Source: Flavobacterium amnicola (GTDB taxonomy: Bacteria; Bacteroidota; Bacteroidia; Flavobacteriales; Flavobacteriaceae). From it: 64,000 nt of DNA. A program made the translations under genes and the position numbers. Under the pieces are notes generated by a model. The model saw only the letters and a list, made by a program, of their open reading frames with translations, was not told where the DNA came from and did no database searches. The stretch covers positions 1,116,001-1,180,000 of the forward strand of contig NZ_SBKO01000001.1 of the NCBI RefSeq assembly GCF_004122165.1. Reading direction: 5' to 3'. How positions within the stretch are numbered: the stretch's first letter is position 1; every line of letters starts with the position of its first letter. Positions 25,053 through 34,404 of the stretch are shown piece by piece.

Positions 25053-26558
25053 ATGGGAACAACTATACAAGAAATTCAAGATTTTAAAGGAAAGTATCCA
25101 AAACAACTTTGGTATTTGTTTTTTAGCGAAATGTGGGAACGTTTCAGTTTCTACGGTATGCGAGGTATGTTGGTGGTTTTTATGGTAAGCCAATTAACCA
25201 TGGACGAAAAAACAGCCAATCTTCAATATGGTGCGACTCAAGCTTGGGTATATGCCTTTACTTTTATCGGAGGTTTGTTTGCCGATAAAATTTTAGGGCT
25301 TCGAAAATCATTGTTTTGGGGCGGTTTGTTAATGATTGTCGGAAGTGTCATCTTAGCTATCGATCCCAAACATTTCTTTTTCATCGGAATTGGTTTTACC
25401 ATCGTCGGAACGGGTTTCTTTAAGCCAAATATTTCTTCCATGGTAGGGCAATTATACAAAGATGGAGATGCACGTCGTGATGCCGGATTTTCTTTGTTTT
25501 ATGCTGGTGTGAATTTAGGGGCTTTAATCGGAGGTTATATCTGTATTGCTGTGGCGAACGGAAATTTATGGTCTTCATTGGTGCCTGAAAGCTTACGTTG
25601 GAATTATGCCTTTGGTTTTGCAGCCATCGTAATGATAATAAGTTTGTTGACGTTTACTCAAACACAAAAAAGCTTAGGTGAAATCGGATTGTCTCCTTTA
25701 GCCCATTTAGAAGATTCGAAGCGAAAAGCATTGGAAGTGATTACTTTCATTGGTTCGTTGGCAATTGTGCCGGTAATCATTTTAATGGTGGCCAATACGG
25801 TGTATACTGATTATTTCATGATGATCATTGGTCCGGCTTCTATTCTGTATTTGTTTTACGAAATGCGTAATTTTTCAAGTGCGGAAAATAAAAAATTGTT
25901 AGCCGCTTTGGTGTTTATAATTTTCTCTATTTTCTTTTGGGCTTTTTTCGAACAAAGTGGAGGTTCCTTGAGTTTGTTTGCAGCGAATAATTTAGAAAAT
26001 ACCGTAGCAGGTGTAGAGCTAGATCCAAATGGAGTGAATAATTCAGCCAATTCGTTGTTTGTTATTGTATTTGCTGCACTTGTTGGAATGGTTTGGTTGT
26101 GGATGAATAAAAGAAAAATTGAACCCAATACAGTGGTGAAATTCGGATTGGCATTCGTGTTTCTAGCGGGTGGTTTTTGGATTTTTTATTACACTAAATT
26201 CTTTGCCGATGCTTCGGGTAAAACCTCTTTAGATTTGTTTACTTTTGGATGGTTTATCATTACTTTTGGAGAATTGTGTTTGTCCCCAATCGGGATGAGT
26301 GCCATGACCAAATTATCGCCTCAAAAGACCCAAGCTGTTATCATGGGGATGTGGTTTTTAGCCAGTGCTTACGGTCAGTATTTTGCGGGTTTATTAGGTG
26401 CTAATATTGCTGAAGCTTCCGAAAATGCTTCCAATTTAGATAAATTAATGGTCTATGCCGATGGATACAAACAATTGGCCATTTATGCACTTGTGGCAGG
26501 AGTGGTTTTAATTCTGATTTCACCATTGGTAAAAAAACTAATGCAAGAAGTTAAATAA
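25053..26558 (+). CDS. POT family proton-coupled peptide transporter (3 of 3)
   Basis: This 501-residue carrier has the motifs EMWERFSFYGMRGMLVVF, GGLFADKILGLRK and GTGFFKPNISSMVGQLY. It is shorter than the two upstream paralogues and lacks their long loop. All three genes lie in tandem, which suggests duplication followed by divergence. It is followed by a weak hairpin and then by two thioredoxin-fold genes. Confidence 0.92.
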   Translation: MGTTIQEIQDFKGKYPKQLWYLFFSEMWERFSFYGMRGMLVVFMVSQLTMDEKTANLQYGATQAWVYAFTFIGGLFADKILGLRKSLFWGGLLMIVGSVILAIDPKHFFFIGIGFTIVGTGFFKPNISSMVGQLYKDGDARRDAGFSLFYAGVNLGALIGGYICIAVANGNLWSSLVPESLRWNYAFGFAAIVMIISLLTFTQTQKSLGEIGLSPLAHLEDSKRKALEVITFIGSLAIVPVIILMVANTVYTDYFMMIIGPASILYLFYEMRNFSSAENKKLLAALVFIIFSIFFWAFFEQSGGSLSLFAANNLENTVAGVELDPNGVNNSANSLFVIVFAALVGMVWLWMNKRKIEPNTVVKFGLAFVFLAGGFWIFYYTKFFADASGKTSLDLFTFGWFIITFGELCLSPIGMSAMTKLSPQKTQAVIMGMWFLASAYGQYFAGLLGANIAEASENASNLDKLMVYADGYKQLAIYALVAGVVLILISPLVKKLMQEVK

Positions 26559-26583
26559 AACAGTAATTTCGGCACTGTTTTTG
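26558..26583 (+). terminator. Weak intrinsic terminator after the third POT gene
   Basis: AAACAGT (26558-26564) pairs with ACTGTTT (26574-26580) around a 9-nt loop, followed by a short T run. The stem is only 7 bp, so read-through into the thioredoxin genes is likely. Confidence 0.55.
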
Positions 26584-26608
26584 ATTAATCAAAAGTAAAA
26601 TTTGTGAC

Positions 26609-27067
26609 ATGAAAAAAATACTACTCATACTATTCCTTTTTTTAGGAACATTTGCTGTTCAAGCCCAAGATATCAATTGGATGTCGCTGGAAGAGGCATT
26701 GGCCAAGCAAAAAAGAGTTCCTAAGCCAATTTTTATGGATGTGTACACCGAATGGTGTGGGCCTTGTAAAATGTTAGATAAAAATACTTTTCAAGATCCT
26801 GCTGTGGTTGATTATGTTAATAAGAATTATTACGCTGTAAAATTTAATGCAGAAGGAAACTCTAAAGTAAACTATCAAGGCGCTGCGTTTAATAACCCAG
26901 GGTACGATCCCAATAGAAAAGGAAGAAATAGTGCACACGAGCTTACGAAACATTTAAAAGTACCGGGTTATCCATCCATGTATATTTTGGATAAAAAAGG
27001 GAATGTGCAGGAAACATTAGACGGATATAAAACACCTGAAGAATTATTGAAATCATTAAAAAATTAG
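26609..27067 (+). CDS. Exported thioredoxin-fold protein (CGPC)
   Basis: This 152-residue protein has a signal peptide (MKKILLILFLFLGTFAVQAQ) and a thioredoxin fold with redox motif WCGPCK (about residues 49-54) and cis-Pro segment VPGYPSMYILD near 128. The order matches thioredoxin_7/DsbD-gamma-like periplasmic reductases of Bacteroidota. It would reduce or isomerise disulfides of exported proteins. It overlaps nothing and is followed after 3 bases by a second thioredoxin-fold gene. Confidence 0.87.
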   Translation: MKKILLILFLFLGTFAVQAQDINWMSLEEALAKQKRVPKPIFMDVYTEWCGPCKMLDKNTFQDPAVVDYVNKNYYAVKFNAEGNSKVNYQGAAFNNPGYDPNRKGRNSAHELTKHLKVPGYPSMYILDKKGNVQETLDGYKTPEELLKSLKN

Positions 27068-27070
27068 AAT

Positions 27071-27601
27071 ATGAAAATAGTTAAATACCTTTCAATAGTA
27101 GCAATTGCTTTTTTAGTGTGGAGCTTTACAGCTACGAAAAATAATGAAGATAAAGGATTAGTGTGGCATACCGATATGAGAATCGCTTCCAAAATTGCTC
27201 AAAAAGAAGACAAACCCATTTTTATGTTTTTTACGGGTAGCGATTGGTGCGGCTGGTGCATTCGTTTGCAAAAAGAAGTGTTCAAAACGCCTGAATTTGA
27301 AGCGTGGGCAAAAGATAAAGTGGTGTTGGTAGAATTAGATTTTCCACGTAGAACACCACAACCTGAAAATATTAAGGCGCAAAACGATCAATTACAACAA
27401 ATGTTTGGGGTGAGAGGATATCCAACGGTTTGGTTTGTAAAATCAGGAAATAAAGATGGTAAAATAAATTTCGAGCAATTAGGCAGTACGGGTTATGTTG
27501 CAGGAGGTCCAGCAGCATGGTTAGATGGCGCCAATCAAATTGTGGCAAAATATGTTTCCAACAAAAAGAAAGCCAATAAAATCCAAAAAGTAAAAAGCTA
27601 A
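27071..27601 (+). CDS. Exported thioredoxin-fold protein (CGWC)
   Basis: This 176-residue protein has an N-terminal hydrophobic segment (about 5-22) and a thioredoxin-like domain with an unusual redox motif DWCGWCI (about 56-62) and a cis-Pro segment RGYPTVWFV near 115. The CxxC dipeptide GW differs from the GP of its neighbour, and such changes alter redox potential in the family. A basic C-terminal tail (KKKANKIQKVKS) follows. It is translated with the upstream CGPC protein and the two may act in series. Confidence 0.85.
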   Translation: MKIVKYLSIVAIAFLVWSFTATKNNEDKGLVWHTDMRIASKIAQKEDKPIFMFFTGSDWCGWCIRLQKEVFKTPEFEAWAKDKVVLVELDFPRRTPQPENIKAQNDQLQQMFGVRGYPTVWFVKSGNKDGKINFEQLGSTGYVAGGPAAWLDGANQIVAKYVSNKKKANKIQKVKS

Positions 27602-27605
27602 ATTT

Positions 27606-29645
27606 TTATTTTTTTAAACTATAAAATCCCTTTTCATAAGTGCTGTGAAAAGGGATTTTTCTTTTCAAACAAGTTTGTTTCCAAGCTGTAGTATAATTTT
27701 TAAAATTGGAAGCATCGGCAATAACGATTTCTGGATGTTGTGTGGCTAACAATCGCTCTAGATTTATTTTTGGAGAATGAGTCAAAAGCACAATATCAGG
27801 AGAAATCGAAGTGTTGTATACTGCCGAACTATCAATAACTAATATTTTCTTGTGGTTAAAATATAGGGTGTTTGATAATGGTTCTGTCTTACTGATTTTT
27901 GAATAATTGGCCGTTGCATAGGTTTGTAACATTCTTTCTTCAAAAGAATTTTTGGTGATGGCTTCCGATGCAAACAGGTTAATGGAACTGTCATTTTTCA
28001 TCGCAATAATAGATTTTTTCATCACATTAAATACAATCAATTCCCCATTTTTTTCTGAATTCCACTTGGTAGAAAATAAGATGATTTGAAACAAAAACAA
28101 ACTCGCCAATGCAGCCAATAGTTTGCTGAACTTCGGTTTTTGAATCCAAATGGTCCAACTTATAAGTATTAAATAAGCAAGCAGCATTAGCGAAAAGGAA
28201 AGCGGAATAGCAGTCAGTACAAAACTCTCTACGGAGGCAATTTTGTTAATTATAGTATTTGTTATCGTGATACATACTTCAACAGTTTTGGATAAAAGCA
28301 TTGGAATCCAATCTAAATAAGCCAAAATCATCAGTAAAGTTCCCAATGCCATGATCACGGATAGAAACGGAATAAGGATCAAGTTGGTGATAAAAAACAA
28401 TCCGGGAAACTGATGAAAATAATAAATGCTTAAAGGTAAAGTGCCAATTTGAGCGGCAAAAGAAACCGTCAAAATATTCCAGAAATAGGTAATAATTTTA
28501 TTTTTAGGCTGCCATATTTTATCCAAAAGGGGTTGTAACCATAGAATTGAGAAAACGGCCAAGTAACTGAGTTGAAATCCGATGTCGAATAAAAATAGTG
28601 GTTCGAAAAGTAATATCAAAAACAAGGAAACAATGGCGGTATGAAAGGTGTTGGTTTCTCTTTTTAAATGCATTCCAACCGCAATAAAACTAAACATCAC
28701 GGTAGAACGGACTACAGATGGCGCCAATCCAGCAACAAATGCAAATAGCCAAAGCGATAGAATCACGATAACCAATTTTGAAGTGTTTCCTAATTTTGTA
28801 TTGGGAATCGGTTGTAATAAAAAGGTAATAAAGAACAAAATAAAGCCAACATGCAATCCTGAAACTGACAAAATATGGACTGCTCCGGCGTATTGATAAT
28901 CCCGAAGCACTTCTGGCGAAATGTCTTGTTGTTGTCCTAATATTAAAGCTGTGATAACCGCTAATTCTTCTTTTTTGAAACCGGATTTGGCCAGATTTTC
29001 TACAATGGTAGTTCTGAAATTGGACGTATAATAAAAAATTCCTTTTTCTATTTTGGTGCTAATTTTTACAGCTGTAGGATCGGTATAAATTTGCGCATAA
29101 ATACCTTTGGTTTCTAAGTATTGGCCGTAATCGAATTGGTTGGGATTGTTGGGTTTAAAATGGTGAAGCAATTGATCGTGAACCAATAACTGATTTCCGA
29201 TTTTTATCGTTTTTTCAACAGAATCTTTCTTGATGTTTAAAAGGATTTTTCCACAAGAACTCTTGTTTTCTATCGAAATGACTTTCGCAAAATAGCGATT
29301 ATATTTGGCAGAGTTTTTTAGTTTTTCTAGTAGGACAAGATGAAAGTTTTTGGAGTCTTCAAAATTACTTTCGTTTTGTGTGTAATGATTTTTAAAGAGG
29401 GTTTCGTTATGGAATAGAGTCGTTGTGATTCCAATCGAAAAGAAAACCAGGTATAAGGAAATTCCAAAAGTTGAATTCGGTGTAAATGTTTTATTGGATT
29501 TATAAAAACTGTAAACACAAAACAAAAGCGTGATTCCAAGAAAAAACAAGGCAGTTGTAAGGTTTGGTTTTGCATAAAATGCCAAAAGAATTCCACCTAT
29601 AAACCAAAACGTAATTCTCGCAATCGGAAATCGGGTAATCATCAT
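27606..29645 (-). CDS. comEC: ComEC/Rec2 family membrane protein
   Basis: ComEC is the inner-membrane channel for DNA uptake. The 679-residue protein has two N-terminal helices and a DUF4131/OB-like region (about 1-190), then the Competence domain (VITALILGQQQDIS, HILSVSGLHVGFI, GLAPSVVRSTVMFS, IGFQLSYLAVFSILW; about 215-500) with many helices. The C-terminal region (about 530-679) follows the fold order of the metallo-beta-lactamase domain but has LLTHSPKINLERLL where a metal-binding HxHxDH motif would be expected, so the nuclease part appears degenerate. The start codon overlaps the lpxB stop by one base (TAATG). Confidence 0.88.
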   Translation of the reverse strand: MMITRFPIARITFWFIGGILLAFYAKPNLTTALFFLGITLLFCVYSFYKSNKTFTPNSTFGISLYLVFFSIGITTTLFHNETLFKNHYTQNESNFEDSKNFHLVLLEKLKNSAKYNRYFAKVISIENKSSCGKILLNIKKDSVEKTIKIGNQLLVHDQLLHHFKPNNPNQFDYGQYLETKGIYAQIYTDPTAVKISTKIEKGIFYYTSNFRTTIVENLAKSGFKKEELAVITALILGQQQDISPEVLRDYQYAGAVHILSVSGLHVGFILFFITFLLQPIPNTKLGNTSKLVIVILSLWLFAFVAGLAPSVVRSTVMFSFIAVGMHLKRETNTFHTAIVSLFLILLFEPLFLFDIGFQLSYLAVFSILWLQPLLDKIWQPKNKIITYFWNILTVSFAAQIGTLPLSIYYFHQFPGLFFITNLILIPFLSVIMALGTLLMILAYLDWIPMLLSKTVEVCITITNTIINKIASVESFVLTAIPLSFSLMLLAYLILISWTIWIQKPKFSKLLAALASLFLFQIILFSTKWNSEKNGELIVFNVMKKSIIAMKNDSSINLFASEAITKNSFEERMLQTYATANYSKISKTEPLSNTLYFNHKKILVIDSSAVYNTSISPDIVLLTHSPKINLERLLATQHPEIVIADASNFKNYTTAWKQTCLKRKIPFHSTYEKGFYSLKK
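27624..27663. terminator. Terminator embedded in the 3' end of comEC
   Basis: A perfect 13-bp stem (27624-27636 with 27646-27658, 9-nt loop) is followed by TTCTTTT on the plus strand. It would terminate the thioredoxin-gene transcript, yet it encodes the last residues (KIPFHSTYEKGF) of the convergent comEC gene on the other strand. Confidence 0.75.
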
Positions 29646-30763
29646 TAGCTATTCTTCAAACTTGAAACAATTAATTTTGCTGTTTTTTCACTGGCTCCCG
29701 AACCGCCTAATTTGGTTTCTAATACGTCATAATCGGCTAGAAGTTGTTTGCGGTGTTGGGTATTCAAGATTTTATTCAATTCCTTTTTAATGTTTTGAGT
29801 GTTGCATTCCCTTTGAATTAATTCGGTAACCACTGGTGCGTCCATAATAAGGTTGACTAACGAAATGTATTTCAGCGTAATAATGCGTTTTGCAATTTGA
29901 TATGAAATTGCACTTCCTTTGTATAAAACCACTTCGGGAACTTTGAACAAAGCGGTTTCCAATGTGGCAGTACCAGAAGTGACTAAAGCGGCATGGGAAA
30001 CACTTAACAAATCGTAAGTTTTATTGGAAATGAATTTGATGTTTTGATCCGATAAAAATTGTTCGTAAAAAGAATATTCTTGACTTGGAGCGCCAGCAAT
30101 CACAAATTGATACTCTGGAAAATTAGCCACTACCGAAAGCATTTCTGAAAGCATTTTCGAAATTTCTTGTTTTCGGCTTCCGGGTAATAAAGCAATGATT
30201 GGTTTTTCAGAAAGATTGTTTTCCTTTTTGAATTTTGCGACATCCGTTTTGGGACGATTTTGAATCGCATCAATAAGTGGATGCCCTACAAATTCTACTG
30301 GATAATGGTGTTTTTTCTCATAAAAATCCTTTTCAAACGGAAGAATCACATACATCTTGTCGAAATCACGTTTAATGTCTTTAATACGATTCTCTTTCCA
30401 AGCCCAAATTTGTGGTGAAATATAATAATGCGTTGGAATTTGTAATGTTTTAGCCCATTTGGCAATGCGCATATTAAAACCCGGATAATCAATGAAAATG
30501 ATGGCGTCGGGTTGAAATTGCAGTATGTCGGCTTTGCAAAATTTAAGGTTTTGCATGATGGTTTTCAAATTCATCACCACTTCCACAAATCCCATAAACG
30601 CCAATTCACGATAATGTTTTACGATGTTGCCCCCAACTTGTTTCATTAAATCGCCACCCCAAAATCGAATTTCGGCAGTTGAATCTTCTTTCAAAATGGC
30701 TTTCATTAAATTGGATCCATGCAAATCACCTGAGGCTTCTCCAGCTATAATATAATATTTCAT
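29645..30763 (-). CDS. lpxB: Lipid-A-disaccharide synthase
   Basis: LpxB joins UDP-diacylglucosamine and lipid X to form the lipid A disaccharide at the inner membrane. The 372-residue product has the family start MKYYIIAGEASGDLHGSNLM, the FMGFVEV segment, YYISPQIWAWKENRI, VGHPLID, and ALLPGSRKQEI with SGTATLETAL in the C-terminal nucleotide-sugar domain. Length is normal. It is translationally coupled to comEC downstream. The gene confirms an outer membrane with LPS. Confidence 0.96.
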   Translation of the reverse strand: MKYYIIAGEASGDLHGSNLMKAILKEDSTAEIRFWGGDLMKQVGGNIVKHYRELAFMGFVEVVMNLKTIMQNLKFCKADILQFQPDAIIFIDYPGFNMRIAKWAKTLQIPTHYYISPQIWAWKENRIKDIKRDFDKMYVILPFEKDFYEKKHHYPVEFVGHPLIDAIQNRPKTDVAKFKKENNLSEKPIIALLPGSRKQEISKMLSEMLSVVANFPEYQFVIAGAPSQEYSFYEQFLSDQNIKFISNKTYDLLSVSHAALVTSGTATLETALFKVPEVVLYKGSAISYQIAKRIITLKYISLVNLIMDAPVVTELIQRECNTQNIKKELNKILNTQHRKQLLADYDVLETKLGGSGASEKTAKLIVSSLKNS

Positions 30764-30903
30764 ATATGATGCGCTTATTGTTTTTTAAAAGTGTATAAGA
30801 ATCGCAAATTTTTATTTGTGTTTATCTCACAATATCCTATTTTCATAGGGGTTCGATGATTTTCAATTGTTTGCAACAAACTGTTTGTTGATGGCGATTT
30901 CAT

Positions 30904-31176
30904 CTAAACGAAAAGGGTAATAAAGGTTAGTAAAATAGTGGCTAAAATAACCCCTTTGGCCATAAGATCTTTGTTGAATTTAAGTAATAAAAAGAACACG
31001 CCTAAATTCAATACAGCTCCCATTGCGATAAGTTTGCCTAAAAAACCTTGTTGTTTTATGCCTTGAATTCCTTCAGCAAATCCATATTCCGTTTTGAATT
31101 CTAAAAAAAGATAAATGCCAATAATCGCAGAGATAAATCCGATGAACATTCCTATAAATAAATCTATTTTTCTCAT
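30904..31176 (-). CDS. Small integral membrane protein of unknown function
   Basis: The 90-residue product (start at MRKIDLFIG, base 31176) has three hydrophobic segments (about 6-25, 48-63 and 70-88) separated by short charged loops (EFKTEYGFAEGIQGIKQQG and KFNKDLMAKG). I do not recognise it beyond being a small flavobacterial membrane protein. Its ATG overlaps the surE stop codon in an ATGA arrangement (31173-31176), so it is coupled to surE translation. Confidence 0.75.
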   Translation of the reverse strand: MRKIDLFIGMFIGFISAIIGIYLFLEFKTEYGFAEGIQGIKQQGFLGKLIAMGAVLNLGVFFLLLKFNKDLMAKGVILATILLTFITLFV

Positions 31177-31940
31177 AAATTCCAAGTGTTAAGTTGTTGA
31201 ATGGCGTGATGTGCGGTTAAATCAAATTGCACAGGGACCACTGAAATATAGCCGTTTTGTAAGGCCCAAACATCGGTATCTTCTCCTTTGTCTAAGCACT
31301 CAAATTCACCTGCTAACCAATAATATTCTTTTCCAAAGGGTGATTGTCGCTTGTCAAATTTCTCAGCATATTTGGCTTTCGCCTGACGGCAAATGCGGAT
31401 TCCTTTTATCTCGTTTTGTTGCAATTTTGGAAAATTAACATTTAAAACAACACCTTCTGGAAGTCCGTTTCGTATTACTTCTGCTATAATTTTTTTGATA
31501 AAGGGTTTTATGGGCTCAAAATCGGCTTTCCATGAAAAATCGGCTAACGAAAACCCAATGGCAGGTATACCTTCGATGCCGGCTTCAATGGCTGCACTCA
31601 TGGTACCCGAATATAAAACATTGATGGAAGAATTGCCACCATGATTAATGCCCGAGACGCACAAGTCTATTTTTTCTTTAATGATTTCGTTTTTTGCCAT
31701 TTTTACGCAATCGGCAGGAGTTCCTGATGTAGTATACTGCGCAATTCCGTTAGATTCATTGCTGATTTTATTGATATGCAACGTGTTGTCAACGGTTATG
31801 GCATGTCCCATGCCGCTTTGAGGGCTATCGGGAGCCACCACAATAACATTTCCAATTTCATTTGCAATATCCATAAGCACTCGAATACCGGGAGCCGTTA
31901 TTCCGTCATCGTTAGTGACTAAAATCAAAGGTTTTTTCAT
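31173..31940 (-). CDS. surE: 5'/3'-nucleotidase SurE
   Basis: SurE is a divalent-metal nucleoside 5'/3'-monophosphatase with roles in stationary-phase survival. The 255-residue protein shows the family start LILVTNDDGITAPGI (metal ligands Asp11 and Asp12), VVAPDSPQSGMGHAIT, and SGINHGGNSSINVLYSGTMSAA, which holds the conserved Asn and the nucleotide loop. It is cytoplasmic. The downstream small membrane-protein gene starts within its stop codon. Confidence 0.95.
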   Translation of the reverse strand: MKKPLILVTNDDGITAPGIRVLMDIANEIGNVIVVAPDSPQSGMGHAITVDNTLHINKISNESNGIAQYTTSGTPADCVKMAKNEIIKEKIDLCVSGINHGGNSSINVLYSGTMSAAIEAGIEGIPAIGFSLADFSWKADFEPIKPFIKKIIAEVIRNGLPEGVVLNVNFPKLQQNEIKGIRICRQAKAKYAEKFDKRQSPFGKEYYWLAGEFECLDKGEDTDVWALQNGYISVVPVQFDLTAHHAIQQLNTWNL

Positions 31941-32093
31941 TGAAAAAAGAAGATAAATATCATGTGCTAAAATAGGAAAATTTATTGGTAAATGTTAAAT
32001 TTACATGTTTAACAAAAAATTATGGTCATTCCTATTTGTTGGCATGGTTTTTTGTGTACTTTAGTAATTAGTATGAATGCAATTTGGATGTTT

Positions 32094-34247
32094 ATGAAAA
32101 AGAATTATAAAGTAGTGTTACTAGTCGTTGCGCTAAGTGCAACGCTATGGAGTTTTAGACCCAAAGTACAGAGCGATCCGGAAAAAGACAAAGTCTTATT
32201 GGATTTAATCTCCTACGTTATAGAGAAAGGACACTATGATCCAGCAGTAATGGATGATACATTCTCAAAAGGTGTTTATGATGATTTTGTGGATGCCTTA
32301 GATCCGTCAAAGCGTTTTTTTATAGAGTCTGATATTAAGGAATTTAAAGTCTACGAGCTTCAAATTGATGACATGATTAGAGAAAGAGATTTGACTTTCT
32401 TTACGCTTGTTTATGAAAGAATTCAGAAAAGAATGAACGAGGCAAAGGTGATTTATAGAGCCTTAAATGACAAACCTTTTGAATTTAATTCTGATGAAAG
32501 TATCAATATTGATTCGGATAAATTGGCCATTGCTAAAAATTATACCGAATTAAAAAACAGATGGCGTTTGCAAATTAAATTGTCAACGTTGGCTTCTGTG
32601 GTTGATAAACAAAAAATAGAAAAAGAAAATAAAGCGAAAGATGCCAATTATAAAGAAAAAACTTTCGAACAATTAGAAAAAGAATCGAGAGAATCAGCTA
32701 TTAAAAATTTAGATGAATATTTTGAATTTGTAAGCGATTTGGATAGAGCCGATTGGTTTGAAGTATATATTAATTCCATTGTAAGTCAGTTTGATCCCCA
32801 TACCTTTTATTTTGCTCCTGAAGAAAAAGAAAAATTTGATATCAGCATGAGTGGAAAGCTGGAAGGTATTGGAGCTCGTTTGCAAAAGAAAAATGATCAT
32901 ACTGAAATTTCTGAGTTGATTTCAGGAGGTCCTGCATGGAGAGGAAAAGAATTAGAACCAGGAGATATTATTTTAAAAGTGGCTCAAGGGGCAAACGAGC
33001 CTGTTGAAGTAGCAGGAATGCGTTTGGATGATGTGGTTAAGAAAATTAAAGGTCCAAAAGGGACTGAGGTGAGGTTAACTGTTCGTAAAGTAGATGGTTC
33101 GACAAAAATTATAAAAGTGATTCGTGATATTGTTGAAATTGAAGAAACCTATGCGAAATCTTCAATCATTGAGAAAAATGGTAAAAAATTCGGATTAATT
33201 TATCTTCCTAAATTCTATATTGATTTTGAAAACGAAGACAATCGTGACGCTGCCAAAGATGTTGCGGTGGAAGTGAATCGTTTGAAAAATGCTGGAGTAG
33301 AAGGAATCGTAATGGATTTACGCGATAATGGTGGAGGTTCTCTTAAAACAGTTGTCGATATCACAGGGTTGTTTATTGAAGAAGGTCCTGTAGTTCAAAT
33401 TAAATCAAGCAACGGAAAAAAAGAAGTACTTTTTGATCATGATTCTAAAGTACAATGGGATGGTCCGTTAGTGGTGCTTCAAAATAATTTTTCGGCATCG
33501 GCATCGGAAATTTTTGCTGCCGCCATTCAAGATTATAAAAGAGGTGTCATCATTGGAAGCAAACAATCCTATGGTAAAGGAACTGTTCAAAACGTAATCG
33601 ATTTAAATCAGTTTCAATTTAAAGGGGGGGCTAATTATGGTGATTTAGGGGCTTTAAAAACGACTACTCAAAAGTTTTATAGAATAAATGGTGGTTCTAC
33701 TCAATTAGAAGGTGTTTCAAGTGATATCGCTTTTCCTGATCGATATTCGTATATTAAAATTGGAGAACGTGATGAGAAAAAAGCAATGCCTTGGGATAAA
33801 ATCGATCAAGCGCATTATACAGAAACTAAATCTATTTTAAATTTTGAAAACGTAGTGGCTAACAGTCAAAAACGTTTGGTGGAAAATGCACAATTTAAAT
33901 TGATTGATGAAAACGCTAAATGGATTAATGATAGAAAAGACGATAGCAACATCAGTCTTAATTTGACTAAATTTTTAGAGGAGCAAAAATCGATAGAGGA
34001 AGCTACTAAAAAATATAAAGAAATTGCAAAATATAAAAATGGTTTAGTTGTTAATCCTATTTCGGAAGAAGTTGAATTGATGAAAAATGACGCTGTTTTT
34101 TCTCAAAAGAGAAAAGATTGGTTTGAAGCAATTTCAAAAGATGTATATGTGGATGAAGCCGTTAATGTTTTAGCCGATATCAAAACATCCTCAATTAAGC
34201 CGAAATCAATTCCTGTAAAAAAACCTAAACTTTTGGTGAAATCCTAG
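32094..34247 (+). CDS. Carboxy-terminal processing peptidase, Tsp/Prc type
   Basis: This 717-residue periplasmic serine protease (start at MKKNYKVVLLVV, base 32094; upstream in-frame ATGs would precede the signal sequence) has a signal anchor, an N-terminal helical Tsp domain (about 30-230), a PDZ domain (about 235-330, GIGARLQKKNDHTEISELISGG), and the S41 core with GIVMDLRDNGGGSL, probable nucleophile Ser469 in NFSASASEIF and Lys495 in SYGKGTVQ. A C-terminal DUF3340-like region follows. Tsp proteases degrade misfolded or regulatory envelope proteins. This is larger than and distinct from the S41 protease at 781-2355. Confidence 0.94.
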   Translation: MKKNYKVVLLVVALSATLWSFRPKVQSDPEKDKVLLDLISYVIEKGHYDPAVMDDTFSKGVYDDFVDALDPSKRFFIESDIKEFKVYELQIDDMIRERDLTFFTLVYERIQKRMNEAKVIYRALNDKPFEFNSDESINIDSDKLAIAKNYTELKNRWRLQIKLSTLASVVDKQKIEKENKAKDANYKEKTFEQLEKESRESAIKNLDEYFEFVSDLDRADWFEVYINSIVSQFDPHTFYFAPEEKEKFDISMSGKLEGIGARLQKKNDHTEISELISGGPAWRGKELEPGDIILKVAQGANEPVEVAGMRLDDVVKKIKGPKGTEVRLTVRKVDGSTKIIKVIRDIVEIEETYAKSSIIEKNGKKFGLIYLPKFYIDFENEDNRDAAKDVAVEVNRLKNAGVEGIVMDLRDNGGGSLKTVVDITGLFIEEGPVVQIKSSNGKKEVLFDHDSKVQWDGPLVVLQNNFSASASEIFAAAIQDYKRGVIIGSKQSYGKGTVQNVIDLNQFQFKGGANYGDLGALKTTTQKFYRINGGSTQLEGVSSDIAFPDRYSYIKIGERDEKKAMPWDKIDQAHYTETKSILNFENVVANSQKRLVENAQFKLIDENAKWINDRKDDSNISLNLTKFLEEQKSIEEATKKYKEIAKYKNGLVVNPISEEVELMKNDAVFSQKRKDWFEAISKDVYVDEAVNVLADIKTSSIKPKSIPVKKPKLLVKS

Positions 34248-34277
34248 TCAATTATTACGTCTAGCATAGATAAATTA

Positions 34278-34304
34278 AACTCCAGAGAAGTCTCTGGAGT
34301 TTTT
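34278..34304 (+). terminator. Intrinsic terminator after the Tsp/Prc gene
   Basis: ACTCCAGA (34279-34286) pairs with TCTGGAGT (34293-34300) around a 6-nt loop and a T run follows. Confidence 0.88.
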
Positions 34305-34404
34305 ATTTTGGGGCGGTTTCAACAGAGTTATTAACAGTGTTCCTAACTGAATTTAATGAGTAGAGCATGTTGTTTGTCGAGGATTAGCGACAGTTTGTCG
34401 ATTA

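Noticed and set aside
31993-32014. TGTTAAA/TTTAACA inverted repeat upstream of the Tsp/Prc gene as an operator
   Set aside because: It is only 7 bp per arm in A/T-rich sequence, so chance is likely; its spacing differs from the longer palindrome at 34405-34428.
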